Assembly (NCBI RefSeq): GCF_014779715.1
Contig: NZ_JACXYU010000004.1
Coordinates: forward strand, 124,001 to 188,000
DNA: 64,000 bases
Direction: 5' to 3'
From: Streptomyces chumphonensis
Lineage (GTDB): Bacteria > Actinomycetota > Actinomycetes > Streptomycetales > Streptomycetaceae
A model generated the notes under the pieces. That model was not told the DNA's origin, did no database searches, and was given only the letters and a program-made list of their open reading frames with translations. The translations under genes and the position numbers were made by a program. Every line of letters begins with the position of its first letter. The stretch's first letter is position 1. This document shows, piece by piece, positions 1 through 8,989 of this stretch.

Positions 1-150
1 GTGAAGAAGAAGCCGGTGGAGGCCCGCGCCGTCATCCAGATCGGCATCGTCATCGGCGGGGCCGACGGCAACTTCGACAAGGACGAGCAGGCCGTCGTCC
101 GCGAGGCGTGCCACACGCTGGAACTGCCGCCGGCCGAGTTCGACCTCTGA
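1..150 (+). CDS. TerB-family tellurium resistance protein, C-terminal fragment
   Basis: Only the last 49 codons lie in the window, and the reading frame is already open at base 1. The end of the protein carries an acidic helix-rich stretch, IGGADGNFDKDEQ, followed by REACHTLELPP, which resembles the C-terminal repeat of TerB-like proteins. TerB proteins are cytoplasmic metal-binding helical proteins of the tellurite/stress-response (Ter) system. The true start is outside the window, so length and start cannot be judged. The next recognisable gene is about 200 bases downstream, so there is no sign of an operon on this side. Confidence 0.7.
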   Translation: MKKKPVEARAVIQIGIVIGGADGNFDKDEQAVVREACHTLELPPAEFDL

Positions 151-339
151 TCCGCCGCGCGACGTCCGCCGCCGGTGCGCCTTGACGGCGCCCGGCGGCG
201 GACTCCTTCAGAGGGCCGGTGTGACGACGACCGTCACGTAGACGCCGATGAGCAGGACCACCCGGACCTGGCGGGGCTCGAGACCGAGGCCCGCGCATCT
301 CCGTGGACAGGACGTCGCGGCGACGGTGAGAGTGGCCGC
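151..339. other. Degenerate spacer with a possible membrane-protein remnant on the minus strand
   Basis: No intact gene is visible. On the minus strand, ending in a stop at 208-210, about 28 codons encode a hydrophobic tail (LGLEPRQVRVVLLIGVYV then TVVVTPAL) that looks like the last transmembrane segment of a membrane protein. The sequence before it makes sense only after a frame change near position 300. I infer a decayed gene end but cannot name the family. Confidence 0.25.
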
Positions 340-546
340 ATGACCTCTCGCGTGCACTCCGTCACCGTCGGCTCCCGCGACCCCTACCGGCTGGCCGCCT
401 TCTGGGCCGAGGTCCTCGGCGCCACCCTCGCCGACGACCGCCGCCGCCCCGACGGCTCCGGCTGGGCCGTCCTCCACGACCCGGAGGGCAACGAGTTCCG
501 CGTCGTCCGCAACGCCTCGGAACGCGCCCTCGCCCACCCGGCCTGA
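340..546 (+). pseudogene. VOC/glyoxalase-fold protein, internally shortened (68 aa)
   Basis: The ATG at 340 opens a 68-residue product. Its first half (TSRVHSVTVGSRDPYRLAAF, then WAEVLG) matches the start of Streptomyces VOC-superfamily proteins. Its second half (GWAVLHDPEGNEFRVVR) matches their typical end. Family members are usually around 115-130 residues, so the middle of the beta-alpha-beta-beta-beta module and probably one metal ligand are missing. The frame is open throughout, which suggests an in-frame deletion rather than a frameshift. A half-module acting as a dimer is possible, but a deletion remnant seems more likely. No function can be assigned with confidence. Confidence 0.55.
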
Positions 547-656
547 CGCCCGGCCGGTCGGCGGCTCGGGGGGTGGTGAACGACCTGGTCGTCGGGGTGC
601 GGGTGGGGGGTCAGTAGAGTGCGGGGGTCCCCGATCCGAGACCGAAGGCAACGGCT

Positions 657-1922
657 GTGAGCAGCGCACTCCCCGCACGTCCGGCACCGTCCGGGGTGAC
701 GGTCGTGGGGATCGGGGCCGACGGGTGGGACGGACTGACCGGGGCGGCGCGGGCCGCGTTGCGTGAGGCCGAGGTCGTCGTCGGGGGCGCGCGGCAGCTC
801 GGGCTGCTGCCGGCGGAGTGCGGGGCGCAGCGGGTCGTGTGGCCCTCGCCGCTGCGACCCGCCGTGCCGGGGGTGCTCGCCGCGCACGCGGACCGCCGCG
901 TCGCCGTGCTGGCCAGCGGGGATCCCCTGTTCTACGGCATCGGGCGGGCGCTGACGGAGGAGCTGGGCGCTGAGCGGCTGCGCGTCCTGCCGCACCCCTC
1001 GTCCGTCGCGTACGCGTGTGCCCGGCTGGGGTGGCCGGTGGAGGACACGGAGGTCGTCACCGCGGTGGGACGGCCGGTGGCCCGGCTGGCGGCCGCGCTG
1101 CACGACGGCCGCCGGGTGCTCGTGCTCAGCGCCGGCGCGGGGACCCCCGCCGAGGTGGCGGAGCTGCTGCGGGACCGGGGCTTCGGACCCAGCCGGATGT
1201 CCGTCCTGGAGCGGCTGGGCGGCGCGGAGGAACGCCGCGTCGAGGGGACGGCACAGACGTGGCCGCACCCGGCCGGCGACGCGCTGAACGTCGTGGGTGT
1301 GGAGTGCCGGTGGGACGGCGTGACCCCCCGGCTGGGAGCCGTCCCCGGGCTGCCGGACGGGGCGTACGAGAGCGACGGCCAGCTCACCAAGCGGCACGTG
1401 CGGGCCGCCACGCTGGGCGCGCTCGCCCCGGCGCCGGGGGAGCTGCTGTGGGACGTGGGCGGCGGGTCCGGCTCGGTCGGCGTCGAGTGGATGCGGACCC
1501 ACCCGTCGTGCCGCGCGGTGGCGGTGGAACGGGACGCGGAGCGGGCCGGCCGCATCGCCCGGAACGCGGAACGGCTCGGCGTGCCCGGGCTGCGCGTCGT
1601 CCGGGGGACGGCGCCGGAGGCGCTGGCCGGACTGCCGGTCCCGGACGCCGTCTTCGTCGGCGGCGGGCTCACGACGCCGGGGCTGCTCGACGCCTGCTGG
1701 GACGCCCTCCCGGCGGGCGGCCGACTCGTCGCCAACACCGTGACGCTGGAGTCCGAGGCGCTGCTCGCCGAGCGGTACCGGCGGCACGGCGGCGACCTCG
1801 TCCGGCTGGCCGTCGCCCACGCCGTGCCCGTCGGCGGCTTCACCGGGTGGCGGCAGGCCATGCCCGTCACCCAGTGGGCCGTCGTCAAGTCCCCCCGCCC
1901 GTCAGGAGAACTGCCCGCATGA
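657..1922 (+). CDS. cobL: CobL, precorrin-6Y C5,15-methyltransferase (decarboxylating), CbiE-CbiT fusion
   Basis: This 421-residue bifunctional enzyme methylates C5 and C15 of the corrin ring and decarboxylates the acetate side chain at C12. The first ~210 residues are a CbiE-type tetrapyrrole methylase, with VGIGADGWDGL at the start and the ASGDPLFYGIG loop typical of that fold. The second half is a CbiT-type Rossmann methyltransferase with the SAM motif LLWDVGGGSGSVGVEW. About 400-430 residues is normal for the aerobic fused form. The start is GTG at 657. The stop overlaps the cobM ATG by 4 nt, so the two are translationally coupled. It is the first gene of the corrin cluster here. Confidence 0.93.
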   Translation: MSSALPARPAPSGVTVVGIGADGWDGLTGAARAALREAEVVVGGARQLGLLPAECGAQRVVWPSPLRPAVPGVLAAHADRRVAVLASGDPLFYGIGRALTEELGAERLRVLPHPSSVAYACARLGWPVEDTEVVTAVGRPVARLAAALHDGRRVLVLSAGAGTPAEVAELLRDRGFGPSRMSVLERLGGAEERRVEGTAQTWPHPAGDALNVVGVECRWDGVTPRLGAVPGLPDGAYESDGQLTKRHVRAATLGALAPAPGELLWDVGGGSGSVGVEWMRTHPSCRAVAVERDAERAGRIARNAERLGVPGLRVVRGTAPEALAGLPVPDAVFVGGGLTTPGLLDACWDALPAGGRLVANTVTLESEALLAERYRRHGGDLVRLAVAHAVPVGGFTGWRQAMPVTQWAVVKSPRPSGELPA

Positions 1923-2668
1923 CCGTGTACTTCATCGGCGCCGGGCCCGGCGCCGCCGACCTCATCACCCTGCGCGGCGCCCGCACGCTCGCCGCGTGCC
2001 GGGTCTGCCTGTACGCGGGCAGCCTGGTGCCGCCGGAGCTGCTGACCGAGTGCCCGCCGGGGGCCCGTCTGGTGGACACCGCGCGGCTGAACCTGGACGA
2101 GATCACCGCCGAGCTGGTCCGGGCCCACGCGGAGGGGGCGGACGTCGCGCGGCTGCACTCGGGCGACCCGTCGGTGTTCAGCGCGGTCGCCGAGCAGATG
2201 CGGCGGCTGGACGCGGCCGGGGTGCCGTACGAGGTGGTGCCGGGCGTCCCGGCGTTCGCGGCGGCGGCCGCCGCCCTGAAGCGGGAGCTGACCGTGCCGA
2301 CGGTCGGCCAGACGGTGATCCTCACCCGCGTCGCCCAGCAGGCCACGGCCATGCCGGAGGGCGAGGACCTGGCGACGCTGGGCCGCAGCGGCGCCCTGCT
2401 GGTGCTGCACCTGGCCGCGCGGTACGCGGACCGGGTCGTCGCGGAGCTGACGCCGCACTACGGCGCCGACTGCCCGGCGGCCGTCGTCGCGATGGCCAGC
2501 CGGCCCGACGAGCTCGTCCTGCGCGGCACGCTCGCCGACATCGCGGAGCAGGTGCGGAACGCGGGGGTCGTGCGGACGGCCGTGATCATCGTCGGCCGGA
2601 CGCTCGCGGCCACCCAGTTCCGCGACAGCCACCTCTACTCCGCCGACCGCGACCGCTGCGGCGACTGA
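1919..2668 (+). CDS. cobM: CobM/CbiF, precorrin-4 C11-methyltransferase
   Basis: The 249-residue product transfers a methyl group from SAM to C11 of precorrin-4, a middle step of corrin synthesis in the cytoplasm. Family features are the N-terminal FIGAGPGAADLITLRGA, the LHSGDPSVFSAVAEQ loop, and VVPGVPAFAAAAAALKRELT. Its length is normal for CobM/CbiF. The ATG at 1919 lies inside the end of cobL (ATGA), so the pair is probably made from one transcript. Downstream, transcription meets the oppositely oriented toxin-antitoxin pair after a 48-base gap. Confidence 0.95.
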   Translation: MTVYFIGAGPGAADLITLRGARTLAACRVCLYAGSLVPPELLTECPPGARLVDTARLNLDEITAELVRAHAEGADVARLHSGDPSVFSAVAEQMRRLDAAGVPYEVVPGVPAFAAAAAALKRELTVPTVGQTVILTRVAQQATAMPEGEDLATLGRSGALLVLHLAARYADRVVAELTPHYGADCPAAVVAMASRPDELVLRGTLADIAEQVRNAGVVRTAVIIVGRTLAATQFRDSHLYSADRDRCGD

Positions 2669-2716
2669 CCGCCGCCGGGCAGGCCGCTCTCACGCCGTCT
2701 CCGCGCCGCGTGGCGG

Positions 2717-2968
2717 TCAGCGCACGCGGCCGACCACGTCGACGGCGATGACGACGGGCTTCTGCTGCTTGATCGTGTACCAGACGCGGTAACGGCCGAC
2801 GTGTATGCGGTACTTGCCGCCTCCGCAGTCCAGAGCGCCGGAGGGCTGGGGGTCCCGGGCCAGGAGGTCGACGCTGTCGAGGACCTGGTCCACGCCGGCC
2901 TGATCGTCTTTCGCGTACCGGTTGAGGGCGTTCCTCGCGGCGCGCTCCCACTCCACCCGGGTGCTCAC
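2717..2968 (-). CDS. RelE/ParE-family type II toxin
   Basis: This small basic protein of 83 residues ends in the characteristic RelE-like strand pattern YRIHVGRYRVWYTIKQQKPV followed by VIAVDVVGR. RelE-type toxins are ribosome-dependent mRNA interferases, while ParE relatives poison gyrase; this sequence alone favours the RelE side. The start is GTG at 2968. It overlaps the antitoxin stop by 4 nt (GTGA), so toxin translation depends on the antitoxin, as is usual for such modules. The pair lies inside the cobalamin cluster between cobM and cbiD, where it has no obvious metabolic role. Confidence 0.85.
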   Translation of the reverse strand: MSTRVEWERAARNALNRYAKDDQAGVDQVLDSVDLLARDPQPSGALDCGGGKYRIHVGRYRVWYTIKQQKPVVIAVDVVGRVR

Positions 2969-3345
2969 GAGGACATCCGTCCGTCGAGCTGGTCGCGCAG
3001 CTCGTCGGTGGTCAGGGGGGCCGCTGTGCCCTGCTGCTCGTCCAGCCGCCCTTGGAGCAGGCCGAGGGCGTCCTCCAGCACGGCGAGCACGGCGGGGGAG
3101 ACCACGACGGCGACGGTGTCGCCGTGGGCGTCCGTCAGCGAGATCGCTCCGGCCGTCTGGGCGAAGGCGAGGGCCCGCTCGGGGTCGAGGGCGGGGGAGT
3201 CGCCGTCCTTCTCCCGCTCGGTCAGGTCCTCCTGGGCCTGGGCGACGTAGCGGGCGACGGCTTCGAGCTGCCGCGCCGCGTCCGGGATCGGAAGGGTGTC
3301 CACCGGTCCCTTCCGGACTAATCCGTCGAACTGTGAGGAATCCAT
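2965..3345 (-). CDS. Antitoxin paired with the RelE-family toxin
   Basis: The 126-residue acidic protein starts at the ATG at 3345 (MDSSQFDGLVRKG). An upstream in-frame start would add 21 residues rich in Arg and Pro, which I consider non-coding. The stretch AISLTDAHGDTVAVVVSP followed by AVLAVLEDAL resembles the Phd/YefM-type N-terminal DNA-binding fold, here placed towards the C-terminus. The longer acidic N-terminal part is unusual, so the family assignment is tentative. It precedes the toxin with a 4-nt overlap and is expected to neutralise it and repress the shared promoter between 3346 and 3453. Confidence 0.7.
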   Translation of the reverse strand: MDSSQFDGLVRKGPVDTLPIPDAARQLEAVARYVAQAQEDLTEREKDGDSPALDPERALAFAQTAGAISLTDAHGDTVAVVVSPAVLAVLEDALGLLQGRLDEQQGTAAPLTTDELRDQLDGRMSS

Positions 3346-3453
3346 GGGCGACACCGTGGCAGTGCGGATCGCGTCCGGCAAGAGGACTCGGCGGAGGCAC
3401 GGGCGCACGGGCGGGGCGCGGGGGAGCGCGGAGGGCCCGGTGCGGCGCGGGGG

Positions 3454-4566
3454 TCAGTCGGGGGTGCGGCCGACGATGGTGCCGGCGCGGTCGATGCACA
3501 GGACGTCGACGGTGACCGGGGCGCCGCGCAGGACGGCGAGGGCCTGGTCGCGGGCCTCGGCGGCGACGAGGTCGCCGAGGGGGACGCCGGCGGCGGTGCA
3601 GAGCTGGAGGGCGGCGAGGCCGGTGTTGGCGGTGGCGACGGCCTCGGCCAGCTCCGGGGACGCGCCGCCCCGGCGGGCCAGGTCGGCGAGGAGGCCCTTG
3701 TCGACCTGTGAGCGGCCGGAGTGGAGGTCGAGGTGGCCCGCGGCGAGCTTGGAGAGTTTGGCGAAGCCGCCGCAGAGGGTGAGCCGGGGGACGGGGTGGC
3801 GGCGGACGTACTTGAGGACGGCGCCCGCGAAGTCGCCCATGTCCAGCAGGGCGTCGCCGGGCAGGCCGTACTCGGCGACGACGGTCTTCTCCGACGTCGA
3901 GCCGGTGCAGCCCGCGACGTGGGTGCGGCCCGCCGCGCGGGCGACGTCGACGCCGCGCCGGATGGAGTCGATCCAGGCGGAGCAGGAGTAGGGGACGACG
4001 ATCCCGGTGGTGCCGAGGATCGACAGGCCGCCGAGGATGCCGAGGCGGCCGTTCCAGGTGGAGCGGGCGAGCTCCTCGCCGTGGTCGACGGAGAGGGTGA
4101 TCTCCACGTCGCCCGTCCCGCCGTGGCGCTCGGCGACGAGCGCGATGTGCTCGCGCATCATGCGGCGCGGTACGGGGTTGACGGCCGGTTCGCCGACGTC
4201 CAGGGGCAGCCCCGGCAGGGTGACGGTGCCGACGCCGGGACCGGCGCGGAAGACGACGCCCGCACCGGCGGGCAGGGCGCGCACCGTGGCGCGGACGAGG
4301 GCGCCGTGGGTGACGTCGGGGTCGTCGCCCGCGTCCTTGACGACGCCGACGGTGGCGCTGCCGTCCCCGAGGGCCTCCAGCGCGAGCGCGAAGGCGGGCG
4401 TCTGGCCCCTGGGGAGGGTGATGGTCACCGGGTCGGGGAAGTCGCCGGTGAGGAGGGCGGTGTAGGCGGCGGTGGTGGCGGCCGTGGCGCAGGCGCCGGT
4501 CGTCCATCCGGACCGCAGCCCGGTGTGCTTGAGTTGGGCCTCGCGCCCCCCGCTCGCCTCACTCAT
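3454..4566 (-). CDS. cbiD: CbiD, cobalt-precorrin-5B C1-methyltransferase
   Basis: The 370-residue protein methylates C1 of the corrin ring. The N-terminus LRSGWTTGACATAATTAAY is the CbiD signature, and GLSILGTTGIVVPYSCSAW and AGCTGSTSEK are further conserved blocks. CbiD belongs to the oxygen-independent route, whereas cobG and cobN in this locus belong to the oxygen-dependent one; streptomycetes are known to use this mixed gene set. The ATG at 4566 faces the cobK ATG at 4578 with only 11 bases between. The promoter for each must therefore lie within the other gene's coding region or farther away. Confidence 0.95.
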   Translation of the reverse strand: MSEASGGREAQLKHTGLRSGWTTGACATAATTAAYTALLTGDFPDPVTITLPRGQTPAFALALEALGDGSATVGVVKDAGDDPDVTHGALVRATVRALPAGAGVVFRAGPGVGTVTLPGLPLDVGEPAVNPVPRRMMREHIALVAERHGGTGDVEITLSVDHGEELARSTWNGRLGILGGLSILGTTGIVVPYSCSAWIDSIRRGVDVARAAGRTHVAGCTGSTSEKTVVAEYGLPGDALLDMGDFAGAVLKYVRRHPVPRLTLCGGFAKLSKLAAGHLDLHSGRSQVDKGLLADLARRGGASPELAEAVATANTGLAALQLCTAAGVPLGDLVAAEARDQALAVLRGAPVTVDVLCIDRAGTIVGRTPD

Positions 4567-4577
4567 GGACGGATCCG

Positions 4578-5330
4578 ATGCACGTACTCATCCTCGGCGG
4601 GACGACGGAGGCCCGTCGGCTCGCGGAGACGCTGGTCGCCGGGGCGGTGCCCGGTGTGCGGGTGACGTCGTCGCTGGCCGGGCGGGTGGAGCGGCCGAGG
4701 CGACCGCCGGGCGAGGTCCGTCTCGGCGGGTTCGGCGGGGTGGACGGCCTCGCGGCCTGGCTGCGCGAGCACCACGTTGACGCGCTCATCGACGCCACTC
4801 ATCCCTTCGCCCGGACGATCAGTTTCCACGCGGCGGAGGCCGCCGCCCTCACCCATGTTCCCCTGCTGGCGGTGCGCCGTCCCGGGTGGGTGGCGGTCGA
4901 GGGGGACGACTGGCACGGCGTCGAGTCGCTGGAGCAGGCAGCCCGGCTGGCGCCCGTCCTGGGGAGCCGGGTCTTCCTCACCACGGGACGCATGGGGCTG
5001 GCCGCGTTCGCCGGGTGTGCGGAGGCGTGGTTCCTGGTGCGGTGCGTGGACCCGCCCGGGCCGCCGCTCCCGCCGCGCTCGGAGGTGCTGCTGGACCGGG
5101 GCCCGTACACGCTCGACGGGGAGCGGGACCTGATGCGCCGCCACCGCGTCGACGTCCTGGTGACGAAGGACAGCGGCGGGGCGGCGACCGCGCCGAAGCT
5201 GGCCGCCGCCCGGGAGCTGGGGCTGCCCGTCGTCGTGGTGCGCAGACCGCCGGTGCCGCAGGGCGTGCCGGTGGCCGAGGGCCCGGAGGCCGCCGTCGCG
5301 TGGTTGGAGCGGATTCACCCCTCCGGGTAG
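4578..5330 (+). CDS. cobK: CobK/CbiJ, precorrin-6A reductase
   Basis: The 250-residue enzyme reduces the macrocycle of precorrin-6A with NADPH. It opens with VLILGGTTEARRLAETL, the nucleotide-binding signature of the family. DALIDATHPFARTISFHAAE and VLVTKDSGGAATAPKL are also diagnostic. The start is ATG at 4578, with a weak ribosome site (GGACGGA) that lies across the cbiD start codon. Its last 16 bases overlap the end of the convergent cobIJ gene, which fixes both C-termini and leaves no room for a terminator between the two. Confidence 0.93.
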   Translation: MHVLILGGTTEARRLAETLVAGAVPGVRVTSSLAGRVERPRRPPGEVRLGGFGGVDGLAAWLREHHVDALIDATHPFARTISFHAAEAAALTHVPLLAVRRPGWVAVEGDDWHGVESLEQAARLAPVLGSRVFLTTGRMGLAAFAGCAEAWFLVRCVDPPGPPLPPRSEVLLDRGPYTLDGERDLMRRHRVDVLVTKDSGGAATAPKLAAARELGLPVVVVRRPPVPQGVPVAEGPEAAVAWLERIHPSG

Positions 5331-6865
5331 CGGCGCGGCGTCCAGACGACCTCCTCGCCGCCGTCGCTCCGGCGCACGGTGCGGGTCTGGGAGGAGCCGA
5401 CGATCAGGAGGGTGCGCATGTCCACGGCGGCCGGGTCGAGGTCGGCGAGCCGGACGACGCGGACGCTCTCCTCCGGGCCGCCGACGTCCCGGGCCAGGAC
5501 GACGGGGGTGTCGGGGGCGCGGTGTTCGAGCAGCAGCTCTCGGGCCTTGCCGACCTGCCAGGTGCGGCTGCGCGAGCCGGGGTTGTAGAGCGCCAGCACG
5601 AGGTCGGCGGAGGCGGCGGCGTGCAGGCGTTCCGCGATGACCTCCCAGGGCTTGAGCCGGTCGGAGAGGGAGAGGGCGGCGTAGTCGTGGCCGAGGGGCG
5701 CGCCGACGCGGGCGGCGGCGGCGTTGGCGGCCGTCACGCCGGGCAGGACGCGCACGGGGACGTCCGCGTACTCCTCCTGGGAGGCGGCCTCCAGGACGGC
5801 GGTGGCCATGGCGAAGACGCCGGGGTCCCCGCCGGAGACGACGGCGACGCGGTGGCCGCGCAGCGCCAGGTCGAGCGCGAACGCGGCGCGCTCCGCCTCC
5901 ACCTTGTTGTCGGAGCCGTGCCGCCGCTGGCCCGGCCGGACGGGCACCCGGTCCAGGTAGGTGGTGTAGCCGACGAGGTCGGTGGCGGCGGCGAGCGCGC
6001 CCCGCGTCTCGGGGGTCAGCCACAGCGGGCCGGCCGGTCCGGTGCCGACGACGACGACCTCGCCGGACCCTTCGCCGGACTCGACGGGCGGTCGCGGGTT
6101 GCCGATGCGGCTGGGCAGCACGGCCAGCGAGAAGTACGGGACGCTGTCGGCGTCGACGTCGGCCAGGGCCGCCGTCCGCTCCCCGGCCATCGTCGCCCGC
6201 TCCACGAAGTGCGCCTCCGGGAGCCGCCCGGAGCGCTCGAAGGCGCGGCGGACGGTGGGGAAGGTGCGGCCTAGCTTCATGACGACGGCGGCGTCCGTCC
6301 CGGCCAGGCGGGCGGTCAGCTCCTCCTCGGGCAGGGTGCCGGGGAGGATCGTCAGGACCTCCTCGGCCTCCGCGAGGGGGGTGCCGAGCCGGGCGGCGGC
6401 GCCGCTCACCGACGTCACGCCGGGGATGACCTCCGTCGGGTAGCGGTCGGCGAGCCGCTTGTGCATGTGCATGTAGGAGCCGTAGAAGAGCGGGTCCCCC
6501 TCGGCCAGGACGGCCACGGTGCGGCCCGCGTCGAGGTGGGCCGCGAGGCGGGCGGCGGCCTGCTCGTAGAACTCGTCGATCGCGCCTCGGTAGCCGCCGG
6601 GGTGGTCGGTGGTCTCCGTGGTGACGGGGTAGACCAGCGCCTCCTCGATGTGGTCGGGGCGCAGGTGCTCGGCGGCGATGGAGCGGGCGATGGACCGGCC
6701 GTGCCGGGCGCTGTGGTAGGCGATCACGTCGGCCTCGGCGATGACCCGCACGGCCCGTACGGTCATCAGGGCGGGGTCGCCGGGTCCGAGCCCGACGCCG
6801 TAGAGCCGCCCCCGGGTGTCGGGCCGCGCGTCCTGGCTCTCGTGGTGGCGCTCGTTCTCGCTCAC
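5315..6865 (-). CDS. cobIJ: CobIJ, fused precorrin-2 C20- and precorrin-3B C17-methyltransferase
   Basis: Two tetrapyrrole methylase domains are joined in one 516-residue chain. Residues ~20-245 are CobI/CbiL: LYGVGLGPGDPALMTVRAVR, the AEGDPLFYGSYMHMHKRL loop and VIPGVTSVSGAAARLGTPL. Residues ~270-510 are CobJ/CbiH: VVVVGTGPAGPLWLTPETRG, VVSGGDPGVFAMATAVLEAA and LALYNPGSRSRTW. The domains methylate C20, then C17 with ring contraction. The fusion is common in actinobacteria. GTG at 6865 is the start, 4 bases after the cobH stop, within a cobG-cobH-cobIJ operon reading leftwards. Confidence 0.95.
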   Translation of the reverse strand: MSENERHHESQDARPDTRGRLYGVGLGPGDPALMTVRAVRVIAEADVIAYHSARHGRSIARSIAAEHLRPDHIEEALVYPVTTETTDHPGGYRGAIDEFYEQAAARLAAHLDAGRTVAVLAEGDPLFYGSYMHMHKRLADRYPTEVIPGVTSVSGAAARLGTPLAEAEEVLTILPGTLPEEELTARLAGTDAAVVMKLGRTFPTVRRAFERSGRLPEAHFVERATMAGERTAALADVDADSVPYFSLAVLPSRIGNPRPPVESGEGSGEVVVVGTGPAGPLWLTPETRGALAAATDLVGYTTYLDRVPVRPGQRRHGSDNKVEAERAAFALDLALRGHRVAVVSGGDPGVFAMATAVLEAASQEEYADVPVRVLPGVTAANAAAARVGAPLGHDYAALSLSDRLKPWEVIAERLHAAASADLVLALYNPGSRSRTWQVGKARELLLEHRAPDTPVVLARDVGGPEESVRVVRLADLDPAAVDMRTLLIVGSSQTRTVRRSDGGEEVVWTPRRYPEG

Positions 6866-6869
6866 TGCC

Positions 6870-7511
6870 CTACTCTTCCTCGCTCGCGACGGCGTTGAGC
6901 GCGGCGGCGGCCATGGCGCTGCCGCCCCGGCGCCCGCGCACGACCAGGTACGGCAGCCGGGAGGCGTGCCCGGCCAGCGCCTCCTTGGACTCGGCGGCGC
7001 CGATGAACCCCACGGGCACCCCGATGACGGCCGCCGGGCGCGGCGCGCCCTCCTCGATCATCTCCAGCAGCCGGAAGAGTGCGGTGGGCGCGTTGCCGAC
7101 GGCGACGACGGCCCCCTCCAGCCGGTCGCGCCACAGCTCCAGGGCGGCGGCGCTGCGCGTCGTGCCGAGCCGCGCCGCCAGCTCCGGCACGGCCGGGTCG
7201 GCCAGCGTGCACACGACGTCGTTGTCGGCGGGCAGCCGCTTGCGGGTGACGCCGCTGGCCACCATCCGCGCGTCGCACAGGATCGGCGCCCCGGCGCGCA
7301 GCGCGGCGCGGGCGGCGGCCACGGCGTCGGCGCTGTAGGCGAGGTCCCGGACGAGGTCGACCATGCCGCAGGCGTGGATCATCCGTACCGCGACGCGGCC
7401 GACGTCGGCCGGCAGGGCCGCGAGGTCCGCCTCGGCGCGGATGGTGGCAAAGGACTGCCGGTAGATCTCGGCGCCGTCCTTCTCGTAGTCGAACACGGTG
7501 CTCTCGCTCAT
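6870..7511 (-). CDS. cobH: CobH/CbiC, precorrin-8X methylmutase
   Basis: The 213-residue enzyme moves a methyl group from C11 to C12 to give hydrogenobyrinic acid, the last macrocycle rearrangement before cobalt insertion in the aerobic route. [15 protein letters not shown] contains the catalytic histidine (residue 46). [18 protein letters not shown] and [18 protein letters not shown] are conserved blocks of the family. The length is typical. Its ATG overlaps the cobG stop (ATGA), and cobIJ follows after 4 bases, so the three genes are clearly one transcription unit. Confidence 0.95.
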   Translation of the reverse strand: MSESTVFDYEKDGAEIYRQSFATIRAEADLAALPADVGRVAVRMIHACGMVDLVRDLAYSADAVAAARAALRAGAPILCDARMVASGVTRKRLPADNDVVCTLADPAVPELAARLGTTRSAAALELWRDRLEGAVVAVGNAPTALFRLLEMIEEGAPRPAAVIGVPVGFIGAAESKEALAGHASRLPYLVVRGRRGGSAMAAAALNAVASEEE

Positions 7512-8923
7512 CTCGTGGCGGTTCCCGTCGCGGAACCGCCGGTGGTTCGGGTGCCGACGCGGGCCGCCGCGAGGGCGGCGGCCGTCCGGCCGGGCGGTGG
7601 GGCGCCGCCGGCGGCGGGGGCGGGCAGGTGGACGGTGTGGCCGTCGGGGGCGGTGACGCGGTAGCCGTCGCCGGTGGCGAGCACGTCGACGTGCTCGCCG
7701 CGCGGGTGACCGCACCGGCGCGCGCAGCCCGACCAGTACACCGGCACCCCTCCGGTTCCGGACGCCGCGGGGGTGGCGGGCGCGGGGTCGGGCAGCGCGG
7801 CGGCGGCGTCGGCGCGGACGTCGGCCAGCGCCTTGGCGCAGCCGGGGCGGCCGACGCAGGCGCCGACCCCGGGCCACGGCGAGGCCGGGTCCGTCACCAG
7901 GCCGGCCGCCGCGAGGCGCGCGGCGGCCTCCTCGGCGCGGGCGCGCGGCAGGCCGGGCACGAGGACGCCGCGCCAGGGGGTGAGGGTGAGTTCGTCGGCG
8001 TCGCCGAGCCGGGCGGCGTCGACGAGGGCCCGCCACCGCGCGGTGCCCAGCGCGCCGAAGGGGGCGTGCACGGAGAGGGTGACCGGCCCGTCCGGACCGG
8101 CGCCGGGGAGGACGCCGGGGGTGGGCGGTGCGGCCGGGGGCGCGGTCGGGGGCGCCGTGCGGGGCGCGGGCGGGGGCGCGGCGGCCAGCCCGGCGTCGCG
8201 CAGCCGCTGCGGCAGGGCGCGGGCCAGTGCCCCGGGCCCGCCGGGCAGTTCGGTGACCCGCCAGGTGCGGGCGGCGCACTCGCGGGCGGCGGTGAGGAAC
8301 GTCTCGGCGGCCAGCAGCGCGGCCCGGGGGGCCTCGGCGGCCGGGACGCGGGCGGCGGCGGTGTCCGCGACGTACAGCACCGCGTCGCCCGCCGGGGATG
8401 CGAGGAGTGTCACATCGGGGCCCAGGGCGAGGACGTCGCCCCGGCCGTCGTCGAGGGCGAAGAGGAAGCGTCCGGAGAGCTCCGGCGCGGAGTTGCTCGC
8501 GCACAGAAGTGCGTCCAGCTCCCGCAGCCACGGCCGCACGTCCCGGTGGCCGCGGCCGTCCCGGGCGGACAGCGGTGAGGCCACCACGTTGCGGACGCGC
8601 TCGTGCCGCGCCGACGGCAGCAGTCCGGCCGCCGTCAGAAGCCCGGCGAGCTCGCGGACGCCGTCCGAACGCAGCCCGCGCAGTTGGACGTTGCCGCGCG
8701 AGGTGAGGTGCAGCGTGCCGTCGCCGAGGCGGTCCGCCGCGTCCGCCGCGACCTGCGCCTGCCGCGTCGTGAGGACGCCGCCCGGTATCCGCACACGCAC
8801 CAGCAGGCCGTCGTCGGCCGTGTGCGGCCGCAACGAACCCGGGCAGGCGTCACCGCCCTCCGGGGGAGGGGGCCCGTCCGGGAACGGCGGCGGGGCGGGG
8901 GGCGTGGGCATGCCGGGGAGCAT
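7508..8923 (-). CDS. cobG: CobG, precorrin-3B synthase (oxygen-dependent)
   Basis: The 471-residue protein has two nitrite/sulfite-reductase-like half-repeats. A 4Fe-4S/siroheme-type cysteine set is visible near the C-terminus: CVGRPGC, then after ~40 residues [12 protein letters not shown]. CobG inserts O2-derived hydroxyl at C20 before ring contraction, marking the aerobic pathway. The N-terminus is Pro-rich and a Pro/Ala linker splits the two halves. The start is uncertain: ATG at 8923 or ATG at 8911, neither with a good ribosome site. It reads away from cobN, and the riboswitch between them is not on its strand. Confidence 0.88.
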   Translation of the reverse strand: MLPGMPTPPAPPPFPDGPPPPEGGDACPGSLRPHTADDGLLVRVRIPGGVLTTRQAQVAADAADRLGDGTLHLTSRGNVQLRGLRSDGVRELAGLLTAAGLLPSARHERVRNVVASPLSARDGRGHRDVRPWLRELDALLCASNSAPELSGRFLFALDDGRGDVLALGPDVTLLASPAGDAVLYVADTAAARVPAAEAPRAALLAAETFLTAARECAARTWRVTELPGGPGALARALPQRLRDAGLAAAPPPAPRTAPPTAPPAAPPTPGVLPGAGPDGPVTLSVHAPFGALGTARWRALVDAARLGDADELTLTPWRGVLVPGLPRARAEEAAARLAAAGLVTDPASPWPGVGACVGRPGCAKALADVRADAAAALPDPAPATPAASGTGGVPVYWSGCARRCGHPRGEHVDVLATGDGYRVTAPDGHTVHLPAPAAGGAPPPGRTAAALAAARVGTRTTGGSATGTATR

Positions 8924-8989
8924 ACCGACCGGTTGTCGGCCCTCCCGGGGCCCACGGCCTGCCCGGGGAGCCGCGGCGGCGCTTACTAT

